Below, one piece after another: positions 21,069 through 33,790 of a DNA stretch of 64,000 nt. The stretch spans positions 1,682,926,167 through 1,682,990,166 of the forward strand of contig CM062818.1 of assembly GCA_031772625.1 (NCBI GenBank), read 5' to 3'. This DNA is from Pinus tabuliformis. Its lineage: Eukaryota > Streptophyta > Pinopsida > Pinales > Pinaceae. The notes beneath the pieces are model-generated. The model was not told where the DNA came from and searched no databases. It worked only from the letters and a program-made list of their open reading frames with translations. A program made the translations under genes and the position numbers. The first letter of the stretch is position 1; the number at the start of each line of letters is the position of its first letter.

Positions 21069-22730
21069 ATGAAAAATGCGGGGTCCAACGGGACCCCATC
21101 TTACAAACAAGTAACAATGCACAAGGATAAAACTGCATTGGATGGGGTGAAAATCTCAGGCTCTGAGAAGTCAGGAAAGGAGAATCCGACCAACAAAGGA
21201 AAGCTAAACAGCGAGGGCAAAGATACCCAGAAACAAAAAGAAATCATTGGCGGCAATAATACTGCTAACAGAGACAGGAAAAACCCATCCCTAGAACAGG
21301 TTTCACAAGAAAACGAGCTTGAGGATGAACGATCAAGAGATAAGGAGGATCTAAACCAAGCTAAGGCAGGACAGGAAGGAACAATGACGGGAGCCAAGAA
21401 GAAAGAAAACCAGGGACCGTGCAAGCCTAAAGCAAATGAAACCCTACAGGTAATAATCTCTGACCCAGAACTACAGGCGTATCGAGACCACATGGCAGAA
21501 CATGCAGTGATCTACAAGTTTATGAGTTTCTGGCCAACAGAACGATCCCTGTGCTTGTGGATCAAGCAGCAATGGAAACCCAGAGGGGTTGTAACACTCC
21601 ACCTAGGAGCCAAAGGATTCTTCACAGTGGTTTTCACCAATCTGGAGGACAGGGATCGAATTTTTGATGGAGGCCCATATTTATTTGCCTCAGTAGGTCT
21701 TTACATGAGACCATGGAAGCCCAACTTCGCACCAGAATAGGAAACCTTCAAACAGGTACCGGTCTGGATTTGATTGTTTTCTCTACCGATTGACTACTGG
21801 GGACATGCAGCACTTGAACAGATAGGCAATAAGTTAGGCACCTTCATCAAATCTTCAGAGGCAACATTATAGAAAAGATACACCTCCTGTGCCAGGATCT
21901 GTGTTGAGATGGATGTTTCGGGAGCTCTACATGAGGGCCTATGGTTGGAATACAGAGATGAAGTGTATTTTCAAGCTATAGACTATGAGCAGATCCCATT
22001 TCGCTGCAGGAAATGTCATGAACATGGACATTTGATCAGAGAATGCCTAATGAATAGAACAATGGATAAACCCAAGGAAAACAGAGGTAAGAATAAGGAG
22101 GTTGTTGTTCAACCTTAGACCAGACAGTGAGCAAACAAAAAACAACAAAATAAAGCAAGTACCTCCTTCAGAAGCACAAACAATGCTTTTGAGGTGTTGG
22201 AATCAGAGACGGATTCAGAGGACACCAATCCAGAGCGCGAGACATTGTGAGGAAGCCAGAACACAACCTCACCAGGAATACAAGAACCCATTTCCATTCC
22301 ATAAAACAACATCCCAACTAATCAAGGACCAACAGAAGGATTAGAAGAAGACTCAGAAATGATGACTAGTGAAATAGGGCTAGAGGATATGGAACTAAGT
22401 GACATTCTTGAACAGGAAGGTATGGATCTACCAAACATGGTAGAAAATTGGAAAAAGAAAGGCATGGAACACATATCGGAAGAGGAGGTGAACATAATCA
22501 ACAACTTATTCATAGCAAGACAAAAAGCAGAACTGGATATGTAGAAAAGGAGTTTGGGAACAGCAAAAGGTCTAGGGGTGAGAGCTCAGGGACTGCATCA
22601 AACTACAACCAACTCAAAGCACCGGAAAAAATGAGGACGAAGGACAAACAATGAAGCATTACAAGAACTTGGTCAAATGCTCCTAAACTCAGGTAAGATG
22701 AAAGCCCTTGAGGCGTTCACACTCACCTCC
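21069..22730 (+). pseudogene. LINE B ORF1: DUF4283-like and CCHC RNA-binding protein
   Basis: One frame runs from ATG 21069 past three stops (21738-21740, near 21770 and near 21871) to 22118, then frays to about 22730. The first 130 residues are Lys/Glu/Gln-rich and probably disordered. A DUF4283-like region follows (FMSFWPTERSLCLWIKQQW ... FTVVFTNLEDRDRIFDGGP). At about 22007-22050 lies CRKCHEHGHLIREC, a complete CX2CX4HX4C zinc knuckle. The Ser/Glu-rich tail includes EVLESETDSED. In plant L1 elements this protein binds the element RNA. Confidence 0.85.
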
Positions 22731-22746
22731 TAAAAATTTGTTGATT

Positions 22747-25700
22747 ATGAAAGTAATTTCATGGAATGTTAGAGGGATAAACAGCGTAAAGAAGCATGGT
22801 TATTAAAGAAAAAAGTCAAAAAAGAACAACCAGATATGATTTTTTTGCAAGAAACTAAATGCTCCAGCAAAACAATGGAAAACATCAGTAAAAAATTGGG
22901 CAAATGAATGGAATACCTAGAAACAACAAGCAATGGATGGGAAGGGGGCCTGGCCATTCTTTGGAATCCTCAGGTTCTCCAGCTTATATCTTCTGAAGCT
23001 GCCAGATCTCATATATCAATAGAAGTCCAAATGGTAGGGAATCCAACCACCTATCTCTGCACAAATGTCTATGGCCCTCAGAAACTAGAGGCAAAATTGC
23101 TATGGCTTAGAGCTCTATCCAACTTGCAGCAGAGATATCCCCAAGCAAAAGCTATTTTCGGAGGAGATTTTAATATGATCACTTCACTTACGGAAAAAAA
23201 AGGAGGCATCAGAACGCTCAATAGGGATACTGAAGCTTTCAAAGACTTTATCAAATCAACCAAGCTGGTGGACATCTTCCCCAAGAGCGGAGCTTTCACA
23301 TGGAACAATAAAAGAGGGGGTGATAGGCAAATCGCCTCTAGACTAGACAGGTTCTTAGTGACAGAAACCATCCTTCTGGAAGGGATTACTGTGGATTCGA
23401 ACATACTACCAAGTGGAGGTTCGGACCACTGGCCCATAATAATGAATGCGTCCATCCTAGGCACACCAAGGAATAAGCCCTTCAGATTTGAAAAGTTTTG
23501 GCTCAATCATCCAGAGTTCACATCAAAAATAAAACAATGGTGGAGTGAACTGACAGGTATAAGAGGTACTAAAATGTACATTTTCCAAGCTAGACTTAAA
23601 CATATCAAAACCAGGTTAAAATCCTAGAATCAAGAAGTCTTCGACAACATATTTAAAGAAAAAAAGAAGTTGGAAGAGAAATTGGAACAAATTTGCAAGG
23701 AATGGATCTAGGGAAATATTAATCAAGATACAATGAATATAGAACAAAAACTCATGCAGGACTGGCAGATCAGATGCCAACAGGAGGAAACTCTATGGAA
23801 GCAAAAATCTAGAATTCAATGGCTTAAGGAAGGTGAAAAGAACACTAAATTTTTTCACAGATCTGCCATTGATCACAGAAGTGCTAATAAAATATTAAGA
23901 ATAAAGGATGATCAGGGAACCTCGGTGCAAACTCATCATGAAATCTCGGGCCTTCTCATAAATCATTTTAGCCAAATTGCTCTGGAACCCAACATTGATA
24001 GAGAGGAAGCTATTAGGGACCTATTGACTTCTATTCCTAAGCTCATCACAGAGGATCAAAACAAGGCTTTAAATCGAGCAATCACCTTGGAAGAAGTGGA
24101 AGAAGCAGTGAAAGATATGCCAAATGGTAAGGCGCCAGGACCGGATGGTTTCACCATCGACTTTTACAAAGCCTGTTGGGAAATAATCAAAACAGAGGTT
24201 TGGGAAGTGGTGGAGGATTCCCGACGCTCCTCTTCCATCCTAAAATCCCTCAACTCTACGTTCATAACCCTTATACCAAAGGAGGAGGAAGCAAACACTC
24301 CGTCGAAGTTTTGGCCAATTGCATTGTGCAATGTTTTGTACAAGATCATATCTAAAGTCATAGCTAACAGACTAAAACCAATTCTTCCAGGGATCATTTC
24401 GGAAGAACAATCTGGTTATGTAGAAGGGAGATAGATTATGGACAACATACTGCTAGCTCAAGAGATGATTCATACTCTCCAAACTCAGAAAAAAGCGGGC
24501 ATGCTAATGTAGTTGGACCTATCAAAGGCTTATGATAAAGTCAGCTGGAACTATTTGGAGGCTATTCTGGATGCCTTTGGCTTTGCGAATTAGTGGATAA
24601 TATGGATCTTAGCCTTGATTAAGTCTACCAGATTTTCCATTCTGGTGAACGGAGCTCCCAAAACCCAGTTCACACCATCTCGAGGTATACGACAAGGGGA
24701 TCCCATGTCCCCCTTTCTGTTTGTAATACTAATGGAAGGTCTTAGCCAGCTGATCAGAAGAGCAAAAGAGGATGGCTTTATTCAGGGACTCCAACCCCTG
24801 CCCTCAAGCCCTGCAACCACACATCAACAGTTTGTTGATGACACAATGCTGCATGGCACACCCTCTATCAAAGAAGCTCTTGGTTTCAAAAACATTCTCA
24901 ATCGCTTCAGCCTTGCCTCAGGTATGGAACTTAATCTAGCTAAATCTTCCATATTCTTTTTTAATACGCATCTAGCAGTCCAGAAAAATCTTTCTAATGT
25001 CCTCGGTTTCAAGAGGTGTAACCTCCCTTCAAGATACCTAGGCATTCCGCTAACAGACAAACCCTGGCAAAAAATACATTGGGAAAAAATGATCGCCAAT
25101 CTAGAGAAACGGTGTCAACATTGGACTCATAGGACCCTCAACTTTGCAGGCTGCCTAGTCCTCACCAAATCCGTCCTCCAGGCTATTCCTCAATTCATGC
25201 TTTCTATTCTCCCAGCACCTAAAGGTGTGCTTCAGAAAATCTGACTCATCCAGAAAGCTTTTCTTTGGTCGGGTAACTCAGTTAAACAGAAGTGGTCTTT
25301 AATGGCATGGGACAAAATCTGCAAACCCAAACACCTGGGTGGGTTAAATCTTCAGGACCCTTACACCGTCAATTGAGCCTGTGGAGCCAAGTTATGGTGG
25401 AGATGGGTCAAAGAACTGAACATACCCTGGGCCAAACATTGGAAAGCAAAGTATGTTATTCACTATAGCCCACAGAATCTGATCAGGATGCAAGAACCCC
25501 CAGACGGATCTCCAATCTGGAACCTTGCAAGAACTAATCGAGGCATAATTCAGGAATAGAGTTTTTGGGAAGTTCGATATGGATAGATTGCCCTATTCTG
25601 CGAGGATTCTTGGCAGTGATTACCTAAGCTTGAAAGCCCTGATTTCCTCACCATTCAGAGAAGATACCAGGAGCTAGGAAGGATAACCGTGAATCAATAC

Positions 25701-26257
25701 TGGGAACCTAGCAATACTAATCAAGCATGGAAACAGTGTATCTTTAACGACACATGGCAGCCAGAAGAAGAGGAAAACATTCTGAGAGCACTGAAAACAG
25801 AGCTAACTAAAACGAAGATAAGAAATGCTCATGATGTAGATCAACTGCGTTAGGGCAAGCTCGAGGGGGGGTAATTTCTCCCTCAAAGAAGCAAGAGTCT
25901 ATATCGAAGAAAACAATCAAAGGGAAAAAGTCAATTGGCATAGTAAAGTTTGGGATGCTGAACTTTGGCCGAAGATTAAAACCTTCCTTTGGCTCTTGAT
26001 GCACCGAAGAACTCTTACCTAGGAGAACCTTCGGAAAAAAGGGTTCATAGGCCCCTCATGCTGCCCCCTGTGTGAAAATGAGGAGGAATCCATGAATCAC
26101 CTCCTCAATATCTGTAAATGGACAGAAATCCTATGGAACTGGATGGAAACCATATTTAAGAGAACGGACAGGGACAAAAACTCAATACAGGAAAGCATAG
26201 CAAATTGGCGGAGTAATTTTTCCAAAACCCAAACAGTCAATACATTATGGAAATTAA
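22747..26257 (+). pseudogene. LINE B ORF2: endonuclease, RT and zinc region
   Basis: It starts at ATG 22747 with MKVISWNVRGIN, then a frameshift near 22795. The endonuclease shows FLQETKC, GGLAILWNPQ, FGGDFNMI and an intact GGSDHWPI. WLKEGEKNTKFFHRSA links to RT: GKAPGPDGFTIDFYK, LIPKEEE, NVLYKIISKVIANRLK, then a TAG at 24432-24434. LSKAYDKVSW, GIRQGDPMSPFLF and the catalytic FVDDTML (24832-24852) follow, so both catalytic Asp remain. The zf-RVT region reads CPLCENEEESMNHLL (about 26065-26105). Stops are mostly TAG. The ORF is cut at 26257 by the SIRE-like array and continues at 42596. Confidence 0.92.
26253..26257. repeat. target-site duplication of the SIRE-like array, left (ATTAA)
   Basis: ATTAA precedes the outer-left LTR and recurs directly after the outer-right LTR at 42596-42600. 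It does not flank the middle LTR. Confidence 0.9.
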
Positions 26258-27824
26258 TGTTGGAAATAATACTAAGAGGGGGGATGAATCAGTATTATCA
26301 AGTCAATTATTTTTCATTTCATAATCAGATATGTATACGCTACTTCAGTTAGTGAAAACTGCGTATATACGCAATTGTAATAAAGGAAACTCGCATATAA
26401 CCTGCAGACTTATAATTTAATTTATTCTTCAGATGTTGATCATTAATATGTGTGTCAGAACCATATAAACAGTAACCAGGATTAGTAAAACAGAGCAGAC
26501 AGTCACACACAAGAACACAAGATAAAAGGTGGAAACCCAATGTGGGTGAAAACCACCTGTTGCAATTCGTCTCTATCTTCTTTCAATTAGAAACTTCCTT
26601 TTACAATGTTTCTGTAATGGTGCAGTCATATACCAGTACGCAGGCTTCTACCTGCAGAAGGCTACAACCTTCTCTCGTTCTCCAGCTTCTCCTGGAAGGG
26701 AGCTACAACCCCCTTATCTCTTGTACTAGCTGATGTACTAGTACATAGGTGCTAACCTATAGAAGGCTACAACCTTCTCTTTTCTTCCAGCGACCACGTT
26801 TCATAAATTTTCAGACTGGATCCATGAATAACATCAATCAAACATCAAATATATCTGCATCAACCAATCTCCTTTGCTCCAATCAAACTGAATCAATCCT
26901 TTGCTCCAATCAAACTGAATCAAACAATTACTTCTCTGAAAACTGTAACCAGAATACAATAACAGTAACCAGAAACCAATCCTGAAACCAGAACACTGCA
27001 GAAGTAGCTAAAACATATTTCATGAGACGTACGCTACTTCAATATGTAGAACCTGCGTGCATACGCTTTTGTAATAAGGCCAACCTACGTATACACAATT
27101 TTGAATTACTAAACCAACATGTATACGCGCCTTTTATTTGTTGAACCTGCCTACAGATCTATAAAATATAATCTTACCCTTTTCAGTTATTCAGACATTA
27201 GTAATACACAGATTATCGGATTTATAGATCAAGTCATGCGCCAAATATAACATATCAAAATCACACAAAGATACTTCTCTTCAAGCCTTAGGATCTTGAC
27301 CCATCAATAGAACTTATCCTTCTCCTTGCACTTAGGTTCCTCCTTGATTCAGATCCAGGTATGCACCATAACCCAATGACCAGTATTCTAGATCTTGCTC
27401 TTCATTAGATATTCATTGCTAGAGTGAATACCTTTGCCTAATGATCTCCTTCCCCTTATATAGTCTTAGGGCTTACTCAATACCATGGTCCAAAACCACT
27501 TAGAATCAATACCTAGGTCCAAATACCTGGGATCAACACTTTAGATGAGATACCATGGTCCCAAAACCATAGGTCCAAATACCAAGGACCAAAAACCAAG
27601 TTTTCCCAAAAGTACGCGCTTTTCTTTGCATGAAAGTGTGTGCATACGTATACGCGTCTTTTCATTGTCTAACCCGCGTGTATATGCGACTTGGTTAAGA
27701 GGAACCTGCGTATATCTCTTTTTCTTTCATTCTGAGAGCCTGAAATGTGATCTGTCATTTGAGTGAGTTGCCATCAAGTACAACACCTGTGTCATAGCGC
27801 TAAAACTGTGTCATAATGCCAACA
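26258..27824 (-). repeat. LTR A, 3'-most LTR of the array (1567 bp)
   Basis: On the plus strand it starts TGTTGGAAATAATACT and ends CATAATGCCAACA. It carries a duplicated CTTTGCTCCAATCAAACTGA unit (about 26869-26920) absent from LTRs B and C. A TATA box (CTATATAAG, minus strand) lies at 27455-27463. It has scattered GTATACGC-type words and three short hairpins (see findings). Confidence 0.92.
27455..27463 (-). promoter_or_regulatory. TATA box of LTR A
   Basis: CTATATAAGGGG on the minus strand. LTRs B and C have CTATAAAAGGGG at the same place (about 34941-34948 and 42226-42233). Confidence 0.5.
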
Positions 27825-27837
27825 ATCTCCCCCTTTG
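27825..27837 (-). promoter_or_regulatory. polypurine tract of internal I
   Basis: On the minus strand CCAAAGGGGGAGAT lies directly before LTR A, the standard plus-strand priming site. Related GGGGGAG motifs recur upstream (complements at about 27872, 27907, 27954 and 28415). Confidence 0.8.
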
Positions 27838-28619
27838 GACTTGATGGCAACCCCAAGTCACTCAAAGTCATTCTCCCCCTTTGTCATCAGGTGCAAAGGG
27901 TTATGCTCCCCCTGAGTACATGCTGAAATCTCTGCTTTGCTGTGCTGTCCATGCTCCCCCTGATTGTAGCAAGGTCTGCAAGAAGATGTTCTACAAGAAG
28001 AAACATGACTTTATACATCATAAATGAACTTTTTATCACCAAAGACTCATACATACATCCATCTCCCAACCAAGTGGGGATATAGAAATATTTACTCATC
28101 CACCCAACCAAGTGGGGATACAAAAAATGTTTACACATGATAAAACAAGTACATTGCATCATCCATCCCAGGCATAGTGGGGAAACCAAAGTAGGCTGTT
28201 ACATGACCTTGATAAGAAAAGAAATACATGACATAGAGACGAAATATCTACAACAAGACTATGATAGTCATCAGCAACTATCATCAGCAGCATCTGCCAA
28301 TCATCATTTAAACCAGCAACCATGTTCTCCCTCAACACCTGTTCCACCTGAAACCAAAAACAAATATGAAATTGAACCAAGATCTTCTAAGATAATGCCA
28401 ACAATGCAGTATATGCTCCCCCTGAACTTGTGCCAGATGGTCTCTGTCAGACCCATATCAGACTCTTTTCATCTTGAGTCTGGCCCAATGATTTCCTTCA
28501 ATTCAACATATATACGACTATATCCACAGAAACCAACGTATGTACGCGGATACGCTTCATCAAGCTTGCGTACAACCACTGTTCTCTAAAATAGATAATC
28601 TCAACAACAAGATGATGCA
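27838..28619 (-). other. 3' non-coding region of internal I
   Basis: This lies between the RNase H end and the polypurine tract, where some SIRE elements carry an envelope-like ORF. No such ORF is supported here. The stretch has repeated GGGGGAGCAT/GGGGGAGAA motifs (minus strand) and GTATGTACGCGGATACGC near 28537. Internal II has the matching stretch at about 35325-36105. Confidence 0.6.
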
Positions 28620-30307
28620 TCAACTACTCCTAGCTTCTGTCTGAGGTATTCAAGTGTCTCCCTGGGCATGGTTTGGTGAATATATTAGCAACCTGTTCCT
28701 TGGAGGGAACATACTCCAATTTGACCTTTTTTTCAAGCACTTGTTCCCAAAGAAAATGATATTTGATAGGTATGTGCTTGGTCTTCGAATGCATGACCAG
28801 ATTCTTTGAAATACTGATTGCACTTGTATTATCACATAAAATGGAGATAGGTGGAGTACAAGTGATTTAAATGTCTTGCAAAGTTTGCATCATCCAAAGG
28901 AGTTGTGTGCAACAAGATGCAGCAGCCACATATTCTGCTTCAGCTGTAGATAATGAAATTGAGCTTTGTTTCTTGCTGAACCAAGATACTAATCTCGAAC
29001 CCATAAAGAATGCACCACCACTAGTGCTTTTTTCTGTCATCCACGCTTCCTGCCCAATCTGCATCTGTATATGCATGAAGTGTGATTTAAATGTCTTGCA
29101 AAGTTTGCATCATCCAAAGGAGTTGTGTGCAACAAGATGCAGCAGCCACATATTCTGCTTCAGCTGTAGATAATGAAATTGAGCTTTGTTTCTTGTTGAA
29201 CCAAGATACTAATCTCGAACCCATAAAGAATGCACCACCACTAGTGCTTTTTTCTGTCATCCACGCTTCCTGCCCAATCTGCATCTGTATATGCATGAAG
29301 TGTGAGATCCGTTTCTCTAGGATACCATAAGCCATAGTTTTGAGTTCCTTGAAGATACTTGAAAATTATTTTAACTGCCTGAAGATGAGTTTCCTTGGGA
29401 TTTGCTTGAAATCTTCCAACTATTCCCACGACATGCATGATGTCTGGTCGGGTACCTATTAGATAGAGCAGATTACCAATCATGGATCTATAGGTTGGTT
29501 GATGTACTACTTCTGATTCATCATTTGCGCTGAGGCCGCATCCTGATACCATAGGGGTATATACTGGTTTCAAATCCTCCATCCCATATTTCTTCAAGAT
29601 CTGCTTGAGGTACTTGGTTTGTGAGAGAAAAATACCGTCTTTGTTTTGTTGGACTTGTAAATCAAGAAAATATGTGAGCTCACCAAGCAGGGACATTTCA
29701 AATTCTTTTGCATCACCAAGGCAAAGTTTTGACTCATGTCTTCTTCATTGCTACCAAAGATGATATCATCAACATACACAACAAGTATTAACAACTTATC
29801 ATTATCAATTTTTATATATAGATTGCTATCTGTTGATCCTTTTGAAAAACCTTGTTGATGGAGGTACTTATCCAAACGATAATACCAAGCCCTTGGAGCC
29901 TGTTTAAGGCCATAGAGAGACTTTTTGAGTCTGCATACAAGTTTTGGATCATTTCCAAGGATAAACCCATCTGGTTGCTCAATATACACTTCTTCTTCGA
30001 AGTCTCCTTTCAGAAAGGCAGATTTTACCTCCATTTGATATACTTTGAACTTCTGAAAGTTAGAAAGAGCAAGAAGCATTCTTATCACTTCAAGTCTGGC
30101 AACTGGTGTAAAAGTTTCTTCAAAGTCTATACCTTCTTGTTGAGCATACCCTTTACAAACAAGTCTTGCCTTGTTTCTAATAACATCTCCATTTTCATTC
30201 AGCTTGTTTTTGAATATCCATTTTGTCCCTATGACATTCTTATCATTTGGCCTAGGAACCAACTCCCAAGTGTTATTCTTTTCAATATGCTCAAGTTCTT
30301 CTTTCAT
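28620..30307 (-). pseudogene. SIRE-like RT-RNase H, internal I
   Basis: The RT frame from 30307 shows [57 protein letters not shown] and an intact YVDDIIFGS. A frameshift near 29700 follows, then GLSANDES, GTRPDIMH and IFKYLQGTQNYGLWY. RNase H reads DADWAGS and SLSTAEAEYVAAASC. A 220-bp segment is tandemly duplicated here (28864-29083 and 29084-29303); 220 is not a multiple of three, so RNase H is disrupted. The RNase H tail continues to about 28620. Confidence 0.9.
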
Positions 30308-31563
30308 GGCCTTGACCCAGCATTCATCTTTGCATGCTTCACTTACATTTCATGGTTCAATGGATGAAAGCAACTCTAGATAGCTTGAAGCTTCTGAAAT
30401 AGTTCTTCTTGTTTGTACACCTGCCTCTTTCTGCCCCAAAATTTGAGTCTCTGGATGATTCTTCTGGACGTACCTGGATGGAGTGTTTTCTTCTACCCTT
30501 ATCTGTTCTTCTCGTGCCTCATAGGTTTCTTCTTCATCATTAGTCTGATTTGATGTTGAAGGATAGTCCTCATCATTTTCAAAATCTTTGGATTTTACTT
30601 GCCTTGGATTGTTTCTTGCTTCATCAACCACTACATCAATACTTTCAACAATTTTTCCAAGTCTTTTATTGTAACACTTATATCCTTTACTTCGGGAAGA
30701 GTAACCAAGAAGAATGCCTTCATCTACTCTAGGTTCAAACTTGCCAAGGTTTTCATCAGTCCTTTTGATGTAGCATTTTCTTCCAAAAATTTTGAAGTAT
30801 TTAACAGTAGGAGTCTTACCATACCACAGTTCATGAGGAGTTTGAATGTTGTTCACCCGGATGTTTTTTTTGTTGAGAATAGTAACGATAGCAAATGCAG
30901 CTTCAAGCTAGAAGGTTGCGGGAGTTCCAGACTCATCAATCATAGCACGAGCCATTTGTTGAACCGTTCTGTTCATCCTTTCCACTACTTCATTTTGCTG
31001 AGGAGTCCTTGCGGTAGAGAATTCTCTTCTTATTCCATGTTCTTCACAAAAATCGAAAAATTCATCTGAGGTAAATTCCCCTCCTCGATCAGACCTGAGG
31101 CATTTGATTCTGCGATCTGATTCATTTTCAACCAAGGCTTTGAAAGCTTTGAACTTTTCGAAGGCTTCATCTTTATGCTTCAGAAGTCCTATCCAACACA
31201 TCCTGGAAAAGTAGTCAATGAACAATATAAAGTATTCCTATCCACGAGGTGAATTTTTCCTTGATGGACCACATAAATTAGTATGGACAAGTTCAAGTGG
31301 CCTACTAGCTGATCCTTCTTTCTCAGGGAAATTAGTTCTGGTTTTCTTACTAGACTGACATGATTTGCTTATTGTATTGTCTGGAATTTTGATGTCAGGG
31401 AGATCACGAACTGCCTGATATTTGCATGCTTTCCTTATCTGAGAGAAGCTTAGATGCCCCAGTCTTCTGTGCCATAGACAGCGTTCATAATTTTTGCTTA
31501 GATAGCATTGTTATTGTCCTCCTTTGAGTATGTATAAATTATTTGGAGTTCTTATGCCTTTGA
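30308..31563 (-). pseudogene. SIRE-like integrase, internal I
   Basis: The core frame 31225-30908 contains FIDYFSRMCWIGLLKHKDEA, SDRGGEF with the second Asp, and QQNEVVERMNRTVQQMA with the Glu. Upstream the first catalytic segment reads VHTN where internal II has VHTD. The C-terminal part at 30856-30350 shows HELWYGKTPTVKYFKIFG and EGILLGYSS, then an acidic hinge. A TAG lies near 30910 where internal II has W. The missing first Asp and the stops make it inactive. Confidence 0.88.
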
Positions 31564-33730
31564 TCATTGTTTCCCTGTATCAAGCTCACGAACTATACAT
31601 CCATTTGATCGAAATATTACCTCATTTCCTTGATCACACATTTGACTGACACTCAATAGATTATGCTTTAAGCCATCTACATACATAACATTTCCAGCTT
31701 TGACCTTTTCTTTAAAAAGGATAGAACCTTTACCTTTTATGAGAGCAGGGGTATCATTTCCAAATGAGACCTTCCTTTCCTTTTCTAAGGCACTATATGA
31801 CTGAAGTTTTTCTTTATCCCCTGTCATATGTTTCGAGCATCCACTGTTGATGTACCACTGACTTTCCTGCCCTTCCGCATATAAGGCTATACCACATCTT
31901 TCTGGTTGCGGTTCTTTCTTTATCCATGTTTTGGGACTCAATGAAGCTTGCTCCTTCTGAGTTGTTTGCCGAAACCTACTCCTACAATTAGAAGCTTCAT
32001 GACCGAAGTTGTTACAAATAGAACATTCTATTTCATTTTCAAGAGCAGAAAAGTTATTGTAGGTCCTTTTCATGATCCCAGTCATACTCCTTTGTTTTTG
32101 TGCTTCTCTAGTCATGATGGTCTTGTAGGCAACACATTGAACAACTTTGTGTCCAAAGTTATGACAAGAGAAACATTGGCCATTGAATAAATTCTTGCGA
32201 TTATCAAACCTACCGACCAAATGATTGTAGTTTCCATTGACATCCATTCTTGAGGTAAATTGAGAATGATTTACCTGCGGTTGGTTGTAGCTTCTGTTCA
32301 TCCTTGAAGTAGATTGCCCCTGATTTATTTGGTGATCTATGTTCTTCCTTGAAGTAAATTGTCCCTGATTTACCTGGTGATCTGATTTATGCCTTTACTG
32401 TCGATTATCGATCTGTTCACTTCTCCTTGCTGCATCAAGATAACTTTTGGAGGTGGATGGCTTCTGTGCTTGAGATGCTTCTTCAGTATATCCAAGACCT
32501 GTATTGATTAGAGGAGAATGTTGCACCTTGATAATCTCATCTAAAGTTTCATATCCTTTAGCAAATCTAAGATTAAGAGCTTTTTTTTTCTCAATATCTT
32601 TTCTAAGTCCCACAATTTCACATTCTAACTTTTCATTATGTTTTTCCCTTTCAGCAAGTTGGAATGTCAGAGTATCTATAATCATATTCTTTTCTTCTAA
32701 ACAAGTTTTACGTTTAGATTTTTCTTCATAAAGACCTTCTTCATCTATAGCATCCAAGAAATCATCATCTTCAAAAGCCATCAAAAGTCTATAATCATTA
32801 CATTGTTCATCTTCATCACTATTTGAAAATCCATCACTGTCTTCATGTGTATAATAGCTCTTCTTACTTACATTATGTTTTCTGTTCCATCTAACTGGTT
32901 CCTTACCTTTGTCAATCTTATCTTTATGAAGACACTTGGCTGCATAGTGACCGACTCTTCCACAAGCAAAGCATTTAAAAGGTAGCTTACCTCTGAATCT
33001 TCCAGAACCCCGTTGAAGGTTCTTGACAAATTTTGATTCTTCCTCTCCTTCTGACATATGTCCTGACTCATTGTATTCTCTTTTTCCTGAGGCTTTGAAT
33101 GCAGCTTCTCTCATGTGTGATGGTCCCCCTTTTCTCATTTCGAAGGCAGTTAGGATTCTGTGCAGCCGTGACATGGTAATGCTCTGTAGATTATGCTTTT
33201 CTTCTATGGTAGAAACTTTTGATTCAAATTTAGAAGACAAAGATCTTAGAACCTTTTCAACCAAAGTAACTTCTTTTATCTCTTCACCCAAGTTTTTCAT
33301 GCGATTAACGATCTCATCTATTCGTAAGAAATAATTAGCCACACTTTCATCATTGTGTATTATGAGATTTTCATATTGAATTCTGAGAGTTTGTAGTTTT
33401 GCACGTTTTAGCTGATGATCTCCTTCATAGCTTAGAACAATATTGTCCCATATTTATTTTTGCGGTTTTGAGCTGCATAACCTTGACGAATTCTGATTGA
33501 GATAAACTCCCTAATAGAGTATTGACAACCTTTGCATTTGTTTCATACTACTTCTTACCAGCCGTGTCTCTAGGAGTTGCTGATGGAAATGTGTATCATG
33601 CTTCCACGATATCCCAAACTTCTGTACCAAGAGATTGAAGATAGGTTGTGATTCTTACCTTCCAATAGACGAAGTTTCTCCCATCAAAGATTGGTGGCCT
33701 GATAGATGCCTCCTTTTCGTAGTTACTCAT
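31564..33730 (-). pseudogene. SIRE-like Gag-protease, internal I
   Basis: Gag begins at the minus-strand ATG at 33730 (MSNYEKEASIRPPIFDG). The open part 33342-32395 includes RIDEIVNRMKNLGEEIKEV and the knuckle CFACGRVGHYAAKC. Two further knuckles, CFSCHNFGHKVVQC and CSICNNFGHEASNC, lie in 32301-31564. The protease motif reads WYINSGCSKHMTG, so its catalytic Asp is Asn. The segment ends with LKHNLLSVSQMCDQG, the preintegrase motif. Gag builds the particle and binds RNA; this copy has frameshifts and a dead protease. Confidence 0.9.
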
Positions 33731-33773
33731 GATGATATATCTTCCTTCAAGCGATCAAGCTTCTTCTGACGGA

Positions 33774-33788
33774 CTTGCCCTGATTCCA
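33774..33788 (-). promoter_or_regulatory. primer binding site of internal I
   Basis: On the minus strand TGGAATCAGGGCAAG follows LTR B after two bases. It resembles the TGGTATCAGAGCAAG complement of initiator tRNA-Met with two changes. Internal II has TGGAATCATAGCAAG at about 41039-41053. Confidence 0.7.
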
Positions 33789-33790
33789 AT

